64,000 nucleotides of DNA from Pseudomonas xionganensis (lineage in GTDB: Bacteria > Pseudomonadota > Gammaproteobacteria > Pseudomonadales > Pseudomonadaceae), in assembly GCF_009763245.1 (NCBI RefSeq), contig NZ_WKJZ01000001.1:1916810-1980809 (forward strand). Reading direction: 5' to 3'. The notes under the pieces are model-generated. The model saw only the letters and a program-made list of their open reading frames with translations, was not told the origin of the DNA and did not search any database. Position numbers and translations under genes: made by a program. Below are positions 8,252-16,343 of the stretch, piece after piece (position 1 is the stretch's first letter; each line of letters opens with the position of its first letter).

Positions 8252-9415
8252 ATGAGCCAGGCTTTTTCTGCCTTGCGCAAGTTCGTTTCCCCGGAAATCA
8301 TCTTCGGTGCCGGCTGTCGGCATAACGTCGGCAACGTCGCCAGCAACTTCGGCGCGCGCAAGGTGCTGCTGGTGTCCGACCCCGGGGTGCAGGCCGCCGG
8401 CTGGGTCGCCGATATCGAGGCCAGCCTGCAGGCCCAGGGCCTTGAGTATTGCCTGTACACCGGGGTGTCACCCAACCCACGGGTGGAAGAGGTGATGAGC
8501 GGCGCCGAGCTATACCGCAGCGAGGGCTGTAACGTGATCGTCGCGGTGGGCGGCGGCAGCCCCATGGACTGCGCCAAGGGCATCGGCATCGTGGTCGCCC
8601 ATGGCCGCAGCATCATCGAGTTCGAGGGCGTGGACACCCTGCGCGTGCCCAGCCCGCCGCTGATTCTGATCCCCACCACCGCCGGTACCTCGGCGGACGT
8701 GTCGCAGTTCGTGATCATCTCCAATCAGCAGGAACGCATGAAATTTTCCATCGTCAGCAAGGCGGTGGTGCCGGACGTGTCGCTGATCGACCCGGAGACC
8801 ACCCTGAGCATGGATGGCTTTCTCAGCGCCTGCACCGGCATCGACGCCCTGGTGCACGCCATCGAGGCCTTCGTCTCCACCGGCTCGGGGCCCCTGACCG
8901 ACAGCCATGCCCTGGAGGCCATGCGCCTGATCAACGGCAACCTGGTGCAGATGATCGCCAACCCCGCCGATATCCTGCTGCGCGAAAAGATCATGCTTGG
9001 CAGCATGCAGGCCGGCCTGGCCTTTTCCAACGCCATCCTTGGCGCGGTGCACGCCATGAGCCACAGCCTGGGCGGCTATCTGGACCTGCCCCATGGCCTG
9101 TGCAACGCGGTGCTGGTGGAGCATGTGGTGGCCTTCAACTATGACGCCGCGCCGGATCGCTTCAAGTTGATCGCCGAGACCCTGGGCATCGACTGCCGCG
9201 GCCTCAGTCATGTGCAGATCCGCGCCCGCCTGGTGCAGCACCTGATCGACCTCAAGCATGCCGTGGGCTTCAACGAGACCCTGGCTTTGCACGGGGTGGG
9301 CAGCAGCGATATTCCCTTCCTCTCGCGCCATGCCATGCACGACCCCTGCATCCTCACCAACCCGCGCCAGTCCAGCCAGCGCGATGTCGAGGTGGTCTAT
9401 GGCGAGGCCCTCTGA
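8252..9415 (+). CDS. ercA: ErcA, iron-containing alcohol dehydrogenase family protein
   Basis: This 387-residue protein has the Fe-ADH fold, with a nucleotide-binding GGGSPMD motif, the TTAGTSADVSQF segment, and metal-site histidines in HAIEAF, HAMSHSLGG and HGLCNAVLVEH. It resembles ErcA of P. aeruginosa, which lies in the same position next to the pqq genes and is needed for control of the ethanol oxidation system. The ATG at 8252 is preferred over an earlier in-frame start because the Shine-Dalgarno lies at 8241-8244. It overlaps the downstream kinase by 17 bp. Confidence 0.92.
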   Translation: MSQAFSALRKFVSPEIIFGAGCRHNVGNVASNFGARKVLLVSDPGVQAAGWVADIEASLQAQGLEYCLYTGVSPNPRVEEVMSGAELYRSEGCNVIVAVGGGSPMDCAKGIGIVVAHGRSIIEFEGVDTLRVPSPPLILIPTTAGTSADVSQFVIISNQQERMKFSIVSKAVVPDVSLIDPETTLSMDGFLSACTGIDALVHAIEAFVSTGSGPLTDSHALEAMRLINGNLVQMIANPADILLREKIMLGSMQAGLAFSNAILGAVHAMSHSLGGYLDLPHGLCNAVLVEHVVAFNYDAAPDRFKLIAETLGIDCRGLSHVQIRARLVQHLIDLKHAVGFNETLALHGVGSSDIPFLSRHAMHDPCILTNPRQSSQRDVEVVYGEAL

Positions 9416-11132
9416 CAACCCGGACCAGGCCCTGGCCGGGTTGCTGGGCCTGAGCAGCCAGTCCCAGCGCAAGAGCCACTACCCCGAGCTGCTGGCCCGC
9501 CTGGAAGAGCTGGAAGCCGAGCGCAACCGCTACAAATGGCTGTTCGAGAACGCCGTGCACGGCATCTTCCAGGCCCGCCTGCAGCAGGGCCTGCTGGCGG
9601 CCAACCCGGCCCTGGCGCGAATGCTCGGCTACCCCAGCCCCGAGGCCCTGCTGGCCGAACCCCCGGACCTGGCCGCACAGCTGTTCGTCGGTGGCGAGGC
9701 CGAGCTGCAGCGCATTCGAGCCGCGCTGAAACAGGCCGGTGGCCTTTATGGTCATGAGGCCGAGCTGCGCCGGCGTGACGGCACGGTGATCACGGTCCTG
9801 ATGAACCTGCTGCTCAAGCCAGGGGAGCAGGGCCTGTTCGAGGGCTTTGTCGCCGATATCACCGAGCGCAAGCAGGCCCAGCAGCGCCTGCAGCAACTCA
9901 ATGACGAACTGGAGCAACGGGTGCTGGCGCGCACGGCCGAACTGCAGGAGGCCAACCTTGCCCTGCAATTGCAGATCGAGCAGCGCGGGCGCATCGAGCA
10001 GGATCTGCGTGAGGCCCGTGACGCCGCCGAGGCGGCCAACCGCAGCAAGGACAAGTACCTGGCCGCGGCCAGCCACGACCTGCTGCAGCCACTGAATGCG
10101 GCACGCCTGCTGATCGCCACCCTGCGCGAGCGGGCCTTGCCCAGTGCCGAGCTGAATCTGGTGGAGCGCAGCCAGCAGGCCCTGGAAGGCGCCGAAGACC
10201 TGCTCAGCGACCTGCTGGAAATCGCCAAGCTGGACCAGGCCGCGGTCAGGCCGGATCTGGATAGCTACAGCCTGGAAGAGTTGCTCGCACCCCTGGCCTC
10301 GGAGTTCCAGCCGGTGGCCGCCGCCGTCGGCCTGCAGCTGCGCGCGCGCATCCCGGCGTTGAGTGTGCGGACCGATGCGCGCCTGCTGACGCGCATCCTG
10401 CGCAACTTCCTGAGCAATGCCTGCCGCTATACCGAGCGCGGCGGCGTGTTGCTGGGCGTGCGCCGGCGGGGCGCCTGGGCCGAGTTGCAGGTGTGGGACA
10501 CCGGCATCGGCATTGCCGCCGAGCAATTGCCGCAGATCTTTCTGGAATTCAATCAGCTGGATCGTGGCCGCGCCGCCGAGCGCAAGGGCGTGGGGTTGGG
10601 GCTGGCCATCGTCGAGCGGATCGCGCGTATTCTCGATTGCCCGGTCCGGGTGCAATCGCAGCCAGGCCGGGGCTCGCTGTTCAGCATTCGCGTGCCCCTG
10701 GCGCTGCAGGCCCCTGTGCGTCAGGTTGCGGCGCAGCCCGCCTTGCCGGTCACGGGCGACCCCCTGCCAGGACGGCGCCTGCTGGTGATCGATAACGAAC
10801 AGAGCATCCTCGACAGCATGGCCTTGCTGCTTGAGCAGTGGGGCTGCCAGGTACTCACCGCCCTCGACCTGCCGGCGGCGCTGCAGGTGCTCGATGGCCA
10901 GGCGCCGGAGCTGATCCTGGCCGACTATCACCTGGACCACGGCATCACTGGCGCCGAGGTGCTGCAGGCGCTGCGCGAGCATTTCCAGCAGGCCATCCCG
11001 GCCCTGGTGATCAGCGCCGATCGCAGCGATGCCTGCCGCCGCGAGCTGCAGGCCCTGGGCGTGGCGCTGCTGAACAAGCCGGTCAAGCCCGGCAAGCTGC
11101 GCGCCAGTCTCAGCCAGCTGCTCAACCAGTAG
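9399..11132 (+). CDS. ErcS'-like hybrid sensor histidine kinase
   Basis: This 577-residue cytoplasmic kinase has a PAS domain (about residues 45-155), a coiled coil, a HisKA domain with His226 in SHDLLQPLN, a HATPase domain (GVGLGLAI) and a C-terminal receiver with Asp509. No transmembrane segment is seen. It overlaps ercA and shares its operon, matching ercA-ercS' of P. aeruginosa, where ErcS' helps control PQQ-dependent alcohol oxidation. The symbol is withheld because the assignment rests on position and domain content. The earlier in-frame start at 9258 lies inside ercA and is rejected. Confidence 0.87.
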   Translation: MARPSDNPDQALAGLLGLSSQSQRKSHYPELLARLEELEAERNRYKWLFENAVHGIFQARLQQGLLAANPALARMLGYPSPEALLAEPPDLAAQLFVGGEAELQRIRAALKQAGGLYGHEAELRRRDGTVITVLMNLLLKPGEQGLFEGFVADITERKQAQQRLQQLNDELEQRVLARTAELQEANLALQLQIEQRGRIEQDLREARDAAEAANRSKDKYLAAASHDLLQPLNAARLLIATLRERALPSAELNLVERSQQALEGAEDLLSDLLEIAKLDQAAVRPDLDSYSLEELLAPLASEFQPVAAAVGLQLRARIPALSVRTDARLLTRILRNFLSNACRYTERGGVLLGVRRRGAWAELQVWDTGIGIAAEQLPQIFLEFNQLDRGRAAERKGVGLGLAIVERIARILDCPVRVQSQPGRGSLFSIRVPLALQAPVRQVAAQPALPVTGDPLPGRRLLVIDNEQSILDSMALLLEQWGCQVLTALDLPAALQVLDGQAPELILADYHLDHGITGAEVLQALREHFQQAIPALVISADRSDACRRELQALGVALLNKPVKPGKLRASLSQLLNQ

Positions 11133-11272
11133 GGCAACCATCCATCGCCACCAGGGTGGCAATTTGCCGCTATGGCGGGCGCCTTTGACCTGCATCAACC
11201 GCCGCTCGCTGGTGGCGGTATACAAAGGCGCCTTTTCCACGAGGCCGTGTCTCCGTGAGTTGTTGCGCCCCT

Positions 11273-11319
11273 GTAGGAGCGGATTTATCCGCGATATTCG
11301 CGGCTCAAGCCGCTCCTAC
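11273..11319. repeat. REPIN downstream of the erc kinase
   Basis: GTAGGAGCGGATTTATCCGCGA is paired with the inverse CGGCTCAAGCCGCTCCTAC over 47 bp. It is the classic Pseudomonas REP family with outward GTAG ends, in the gap between the kinase and the small gene at 11382. Confidence 0.92.
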
Positions 11320-11381
11320 AAGTGCTGGGGCGACTCATCAACACTTAATAGAGGCATAGTCTTTTTCATGAGGCTCTGGCG

Positions 11382-11690
11382 ATGTGCAGTTTCAGAGACG
11401 AGGTAAAAGTGCTCTGCAACGACCCGGAACTGGTCGAGCAGATGCGTGAGCTGCTGGCCGGGCAGGTGGCGGCCGAGCAGGTGTTCTGCGAGGCGCGGGC
11501 CTGTAGCGAGGCGCCGCTGTGCCGCTGGCTGGGCGAGCTGCACCTGGGGCAGGCCGGGCGGGTGCAGGCCACCCTGCAGGAGGTGGTCGAACTGCTGCAC
11601 GGCACCCGCCATGCCTTCAAGTCCAAGGCCGTGGCCCAGGCCCGTAGCCGCCTGCATGACCTGCTCAGGGAGTTGTCAGAGCCAGCCTGA
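11382..11690 (+). CDS. Small conserved-looking protein of unknown function
   Basis: This 102-residue soluble protein is rich in Glu, Leu and Ala and predicted mostly helical. It contains a cluster of cysteines (MCSF, LCND, VFCEARACSEAPLCRW) in the first half. It has no signal peptide or membrane segment, and I do not recognise the family. Its codon use resembles that of neighbouring genes. It lies alone, ahead of a strong terminator at 11772. The ATG at 11382 has only a weak Shine-Dalgarno, so the start is uncertain. Confidence 0.6.
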   Translation: MCSFRDEVKVLCNDPELVEQMRELLAGQVAAEQVFCEARACSEAPLCRWLGELHLGQAGRVQATLQEVVELLHGTRHAFKSKAVAQARSRLHDLLRELSEPA

Positions 11691-11771
11691 TCAGGTAGAT
11701 ATGGCTGCGGTAGGCATCGCCCGAGGGCGATGGCCGGCTTTGCCGAGCAGGACACAGGGCCTGAAAGACAG

Positions 11772-11823
11772 AGCGCCAGGGTCGAACTTCGATTGTTTGA
11801 AGTTCGACCCTGGCGCTTTTTTT
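11772..11823 (+). terminator. Rho-independent terminator with a perfect 19-bp stem
   Basis: AGCGCCAGGGTCGAACTTC pairs perfectly with its inverse across a short loop and is followed by seven T. It ends transcription from 11382 and insulates the globin-GGDEF-EAL gene at 11860. The stem is longer than usual for a terminator. Confidence 0.88.
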
Positions 11824-11859
11824 ATGCCCAGGAAAAGACCCACAGGGCGGTGAGGAACA

Positions 11860-14133
11860 ATGAGAACAAAAGAGGATTTCGCCGAATTGCTCAGGCGCCT
11901 GCACCTGGGCCCGCAGGAGCAGGCCGAGCGGCTGAGCTTTCTGCAATGGAGCGCGGAGGATGCCCAGCGCCTGGCCGCCATGGCGGGGGCCATGGACCCG
12001 GCGCAGCAGGCCTTTGTCGATCAGCTCTATGACCATCTGCAGAATTTCGCCACCCCGGCGGCCCTGCTGCAGTCGCCGCAGACCATCGAGCGCCTCAAGC
12101 ACAGCCAGGGCAGCTATTACCAGGATCTGTGGCGCGGTCAGTTCGATGAAGAGTATGTCAACGGCCGCCTGCGCATCGGCATGATCCACCAGCAGGTGGG
12201 CCTGGAGCTGAAGTGGTACCTGGGGGCCTACCGTCTGTATCTGGATCGCATGCTCGGCGAGCTGTTCACCGGGCACCCGCAGCATCAGCTCTACGCCAGC
12301 CTGCTCAAGGCGGTGTTCTTCGACATCAGCCTGGCCCTGGATACCTACAGCGCGGCCCAGCATCGCGCCCTGGAAGACAGCGAGGCACGCTTTGCCCGGG
12401 CCCTGCGCGGGGCCAACGACGGCCTCTGGGACTGGCATGTGGAGCAGGATCGGCTGTACGTCTCGGAGCGCTGGGCCAGCATGCTCGGTATCAGCCGCGA
12501 GGCCATTGGCGATGCCAGTCAGGGCTGGTTCAGCCGGGTCCATCCGGATGATCTGCCCGGGCTGCGCCAGGCCATCGAGGCCCACCTGCAGGGGCGTACC
12601 GCTCTGCTGCATCACGAATACCGCATGCGCAAGCGCGACGGTGACTATGCCTGGGTGCTGGTGCGCGGGGTGGCGGAGGCGAGCGGGCCGGACCAGCAGC
12701 GCATGGCCGGTTCGCAGACCGATATCAGCGCACGCAAAAGCGCCGAGCAGCACCTGCAGCACGCCGCCCGTCACGACCCGCTGACCGGCCTGGCCAACCG
12801 CATGCGCCTGGACGAGCAGCTGCAGCAGGCTCTGCTACGCCAGGGCAAGGTCGGCGCCCGGGAAGCGGCGCTGCTGTTCGTCGACCTGGACCGTTTCAAG
12901 CTGATCAACGACAGTCTCGGCCACGCTGTGGGCGACCGCGTGCTGGTGGAGGTGGCGCAACGCCTCAAGGCCTGCCTGCGTCCGGGGGACGAGCTGTTTC
13001 GCTTTGGCGGCGATGAATTCGTTGTGCTGCTCGACGATCTGGCCTGTGCCGGCGATGCCGAGCGCGTGGCCCAGCGCATCCTCGATGGCCTGCATCATCC
13101 GCTGCACCTGGACGAGCGTACCCTGGTGGTCAACGCCAGCATCGGCATCGCCCCGTTGCAGGAACGCGGCAAGCCCCTGGACGCCCTGCAGGCCGCCGAT
13201 CTGGCCCTGTATCGCGCCAAGGCTGCGGGCAAGGCGCAGTTCGCCCGCTACAGCGAGGAGCTGCAGCGCGCGGCCCAGCACCACCTGGACATGGAGTCGG
13301 CCATGGGCCAGGCCCTGGACAACGGCGAGCTGGAGTTGCACTACCAGCCCATCTGCCAGCTGCAGCAGGGGCAGGTGCAACTGGCCGGGGTGGAAGCGCT
13401 GTTACGCTGGCGCAGCGGCGAGCGGCTGATCTCGCCACTGGAATTTATCCCGGCGCTGGAGGAGTCCGGGGAAATCGTCCGGGTCGGCGACTGGGTGCTG
13501 CAGCAGGCCTGTCGCCAGGTGCGCGCCTGGCAACTGGCGGGCCAGAGCCAGCTGCGCTGCTCGGTGAATATCTCCAGCCGCCAGCTGCAGCAGGCCAGTT
13601 TTATTCCAAGGCTGATCGACATCCTGCAGGACAGCGGCTTGCCGCCGGCCAGCCTGATCCTGGAAATCACCGAAAGCCAGCTGATGGAGGACACCGCCCA
13701 GACCCTGGTCAGCCTGCGCGAGCTGGCCAGCCTGGGGGTGCGCCTGGCCCTGGACGATTTCGGCACCGGCTACTGCTCCCTGGGTTATCTCAAGCGCTTC
13801 CCGCTGCACATCCTCAAGGTGGACAAGAGCTTTATCGGCGGTACGCCGGCCGATGGCGAACTGAGTGCGATCAGCCGCGCCATTATCGGCCTGGGCCACA
13901 GCCTGGGGCTGGAAGTGGTGGCCGAGGGCGTGGAGCGCGACGCCCAGCTGGACTTTGTCCGCCATGAGGGCTGCCACTACGCCCAGGGCTACTGGTTCAG
14001 CAAGCCTTTGCCTGGCGCCGAGCTGCAGGCGCTGCTCGGCCGTCCGGGAGCCTTTGCCGGCGCCGTTGCGGCGCTGCCTGAGGTGTTTGCACGGTCATCC
14101 TCAACATTGCCAAGGAGTCGGGTACAACAATGA
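11860..14133 (+). CDS. Globin-coupled PAS-GGDEF-EAL cyclic di-GMP enzyme
   Basis: This 757-residue protein begins with a protoglobin sensor domain (residues about 1-165), with the likely haem-ligand His110 in [14 protein letters not shown] domain follows (about 175-295). The GGDEF domain has an intact GGDEF motif at 383-387 and an RPGD inhibitory site five residues before it. The EAL domain has an intact EALLRW motif near 512. Both enzyme halves look active, so it may make or degrade cyclic di-GMP under oxygen control. The stop overlaps the Aer-like receptor gene as ATGA, so the two are translationally coupled. No Shine-Dalgarno stronger than GTGAGGA is seen. Confidence 0.92.
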   Translation: MRTKEDFAELLRRLHLGPQEQAERLSFLQWSAEDAQRLAAMAGAMDPAQQAFVDQLYDHLQNFATPAALLQSPQTIERLKHSQGSYYQDLWRGQFDEEYVNGRLRIGMIHQQVGLELKWYLGAYRLYLDRMLGELFTGHPQHQLYASLLKAVFFDISLALDTYSAAQHRALEDSEARFARALRGANDGLWDWHVEQDRLYVSERWASMLGISREAIGDASQGWFSRVHPDDLPGLRQAIEAHLQGRTALLHHEYRMRKRDGDYAWVLVRGVAEASGPDQQRMAGSQTDISARKSAEQHLQHAARHDPLTGLANRMRLDEQLQQALLRQGKVGAREAALLFVDLDRFKLINDSLGHAVGDRVLVEVAQRLKACLRPGDELFRFGGDEFVVLLDDLACAGDAERVAQRILDGLHHPLHLDERTLVVNASIGIAPLQERGKPLDALQAADLALYRAKAAGKAQFARYSEELQRAAQHHLDMESAMGQALDNGELELHYQPICQLQQGQVQLAGVEALLRWRSGERLISPLEFIPALEESGEIVRVGDWVLQQACRQVRAWQLAGQSQLRCSVNISSRQLQQASFIPRLIDILQDSGLPPASLILEITESQLMEDTAQTLVSLRELASLGVRLALDDFGTGYCSLGYLKRFPLHILKVDKSFIGGTPADGELSAISRAIIGLGHSLGLEVVAEGVERDAQLDFVRHEGCHYAQGYWFSKPLPGAELQALLGRPGAFAGAVAALPEVFARSSSTLPRSRVQQ

Positions 14134-15719
14134 AAATCAATCTCCCGGTCAGCGGTCGCCAGGTCGAATTTCCGGCCAGCGCCAATATCCTCTCCACCAC
14201 CGATGCCAAGGGCGTGATCACCTACGTCAACAGCGATTTCATCGGCATCAGTGGTTTTGCCGAGAGCCAGTTGCTGGGCAAGAGCCATAACGTGGTGCGT
14301 CACCCGGACATGCCGCCGGCGGCCTTCGCCCATATGTGGCAGACCCTCAAGGCCGGCCAGTCGTGGATGGGCCTGGTCAAGAACCGCTGCCAGAATGGTG
14401 ATCACTACTGGGTCAGCGCCTATGCCACGCCGGTGCTGCAGGACGGCCAGCTGCTGGAGTACCAGTCGGTGCGCACCCGCGCCAGCGCCGAGCAGGTGGC
14501 GGCGGCCGAAGCCCTGTATGCCCAGCTGCGCGCCGGCAAGACGCCGCGGACGCTGCGCCCGCCACGGCTGGCGCCGGGACCACGCCAGGCCCTGAGCAAT
14601 GCTGCCCTGGGCCTGGCTTGCTGCCTCAGCCTGGGCCTGGCCGGGGTGCTGGACTGGGGCCAGGCGGCGCTGCTGAGCGGTTTGCTCGCTGTGCTCCAGG
14701 GCGGCTGGCTGCTGCACAGCCTGCGCCCCCTTGATCTGCTGGTGCGCAAGGCCCGTGGTATCGCCGACAACCCCCTGAGCCAGCTGCTCTACACCGGCCG
14801 CAGTGATGCCTTCGGCCAGATCGACTTCGCCCTGCATATGCTCAAGGCCGAAACCCGCGCCGTGGTCGGGCGCATGGCCGATTCGGCGCGGGAGCTGCGC
14901 CAGGAGGCGGCCGAGCTGGTGGCGGCGGTGGATGGCAGCAACAGCGCCAGCGTCCAGCAACAGGGGGAAACCGCCCAGGTGGTCAGTGCCATCGGCCAAC
15001 TGGCGTGCAGCGTGCAGGAGGTGGCGCGCAATGCCCAGCTCACCGCCGCGGCGGCCAGCCTGGTCAATCAGGAAACCGACCGTGGCCTGCAGATGGTCGA
15101 ACTGACCCGTCAGCAGATCGATGGCCTGGCCGGCGAGGTGCAGCACAGCAGCGCGGTCATCCATCAGCTGGAACGCCATGGCCTGGAAATCAACCAGGTG
15201 CTTGCGGTGATCCAGGGCATTGCCGAGCAGACCAACCTGCTGGCCCTCAATGCCGCCATCGAGGCGGCCCGGGCGGGGGAGGCCGGGCGCGGCTTCGCCG
15301 TGGTGGCCGACGAGGTGCGCGGCCTGGCCTCACGCACCCAGGAATCCACCGCACAGATCCAGCAGACCATCGAAACCCTGCGGGCCAGCACGGCCCAGGC
15401 GGTACAGGCCATGCAGCGCAGTCACAGCCAGGCCGGGGCCAGTGTCGAGCAGGCCATGCAGGCGGCCCAGGCCCTGGACGGGATCAACCAGCGGGTTGCC
15501 GAGATCAGCGACATGAGCGTGCAGATTGCCGCGGCGGTGGAGCAACAGAGTGCGGTGGGCGACAGCATCCAGCGCAACCTGGACGGCATCCGCCAGGCCA
15601 CCGACGGGACGGTGGTGGCCAGTGATCAGAGCCGCAATGCCGCCGACCATGTGGCGGGCCTGGCCGAGCGCCTGCAGCTGCTGGCCGAGCAGTTCTGGGG
15701 GGAGCGCCGGGTGATGTAG
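14130..15719 (+). CDS. aer: Aer-like PAS methyl-accepting chemotaxis protein
   Basis: This 529-residue receptor has an N-terminal PAS domain of the Aer type ([21 protein letters not shown]) expected to bind FAD. Two close hydrophobic segments follow (about residues 152-195), then a HAMP-like stretch and the MCP signalling hairpin ([19 protein letters not shown], near 365-385). By family it reports redox or oxygen state to CheA. Its start overlaps the stop of the globin-GGDEF-EAL gene, so both proteins likely act in the same oxygen response. The symbol follows domain layout. Confidence 0.88.
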   Translation: MKINLPVSGRQVEFPASANILSTTDAKGVITYVNSDFIGISGFAESQLLGKSHNVVRHPDMPPAAFAHMWQTLKAGQSWMGLVKNRCQNGDHYWVSAYATPVLQDGQLLEYQSVRTRASAEQVAAAEALYAQLRAGKTPRTLRPPRLAPGPRQALSNAALGLACCLSLGLAGVLDWGQAALLSGLLAVLQGGWLLHSLRPLDLLVRKARGIADNPLSQLLYTGRSDAFGQIDFALHMLKAETRAVVGRMADSARELRQEAAELVAAVDGSNSASVQQQGETAQVVSAIGQLACSVQEVARNAQLTAAAASLVNQETDRGLQMVELTRQQIDGLAGEVQHSSAVIHQLERHGLEINQVLAVIQGIAEQTNLLALNAAIEAARAGEAGRGFAVVADEVRGLASRTQESTAQIQQTIETLRASTAQAVQAMQRSHSQAGASVEQAMQAAQALDGINQRVAEISDMSVQIAAAVEQQSAVGDSIQRNLDGIRQATDGTVVASDQSRNAADHVAGLAERLQLLAEQFWGERRVM

Positions 15720-15782
15720 CGGGGAGAGACTCGCCCGAATTGCGCTGCGCTTACTCGGGTGATCGCTCGGGTAGGTGGGCGG

Positions 15783-16127
15783 CTACTTGCGCAGCCACTT
15801 GCCCTGCACCTGGATGTAGTGCCCGGCGGGGGTCTTGTCGATGGCCTTCTGCCCGGCGATGGCTTCCACGTCGCTGAGGGCGATGCCGTTCTGGCTGGCC
15901 AGCTTCTGGTATTCGGCGCGCCGCGCCTGGTTGATCAGGCGGGCGATCTCGGCCGCCTGGCCTTCGGGCTTGACCACCCCCAGGTAACCGTTGGGCATCT
16001 CGCCCAGCTGGCCGCTGGCCTTGGCATTGCCCAGGGCCGACATGGCCTGGTTGAGGTCGAGGGCCGCCGCCGACAGGCTCAGGCTGAGCAGCAGCAACAG
16101 GCTGGCGAAGCGTTTATACAGGCTCAT
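15783..16127 (-). CDS. ydbL: YdbL family periplasmic protein (DUF1318)
   Basis: This 114-residue protein has a clear signal peptide (MSLYKRFASLLLLLSLSLSA) and a DUF1318 core (AMSALGNAKASGQLGEMPNGYLG). In E. coli the ydbH-ynbE-ydbL operon works in lipid transport to the outer membrane, and YdbL is thought to help YdbH-YnbE assembly. It lies 11 bp after ynbE on the same strand, as expected. The identification rests on order plus the family core. Confidence 0.88.
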   Translation of the reverse strand: MSLYKRFASLLLLLSLSLSAAALDLNQAMSALGNAKASGQLGEMPNGYLGVVKPEGQAAEIARLINQARRAEYQKLASQNGIALSDVEAIAGQKAIDKTPAGHYIQVQGKWLRK

Positions 16128-16138
16128 GGTCGGGCTCC

Positions 16139-16327
16139 TCAGAACAGTCCGCTGGATTCGCTGAACATGCTGTCCAGGGCTTTATCCACCTTGATATAGA
16201 TTTCGTGTTCGATCTTCACGTTCAGGTTGATGTTGATCGGCTCGTTGGGCATCGCCAGCTGCACCGTGGGGGTGCAGGCCGTGCCGAGCAGGCCCAGTAG
16301 CAGGATGGTCAGGCAACGCAGGCGCAT
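16139..16327 (-). CDS. ynbE: YnbE family outer-membrane lipoprotein
   Basis: This 62-residue protein has a lipoprotein signal ending in LLGTAC, so it should be lipidated at that Cys. The mature part (NEPININLNVKIEHEIYIKV) matches the short YnbE beta-strand-rich form that extends YdbH to the outer membrane. The ATG at 16327 is chosen because the longer frame adds only a polar, arginine-rich lead before the signal peptide. The gap to ydbH is 16 bp. Confidence 0.88.
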   Translation of the reverse strand: MRLRCLTILLLGLLGTACTPTVQLAMPNEPININLNVKIEHEIYIKVDKALDSMFSESSGLF

Positions 16328-16343
16328 GGCGCATCTCCTCGGG

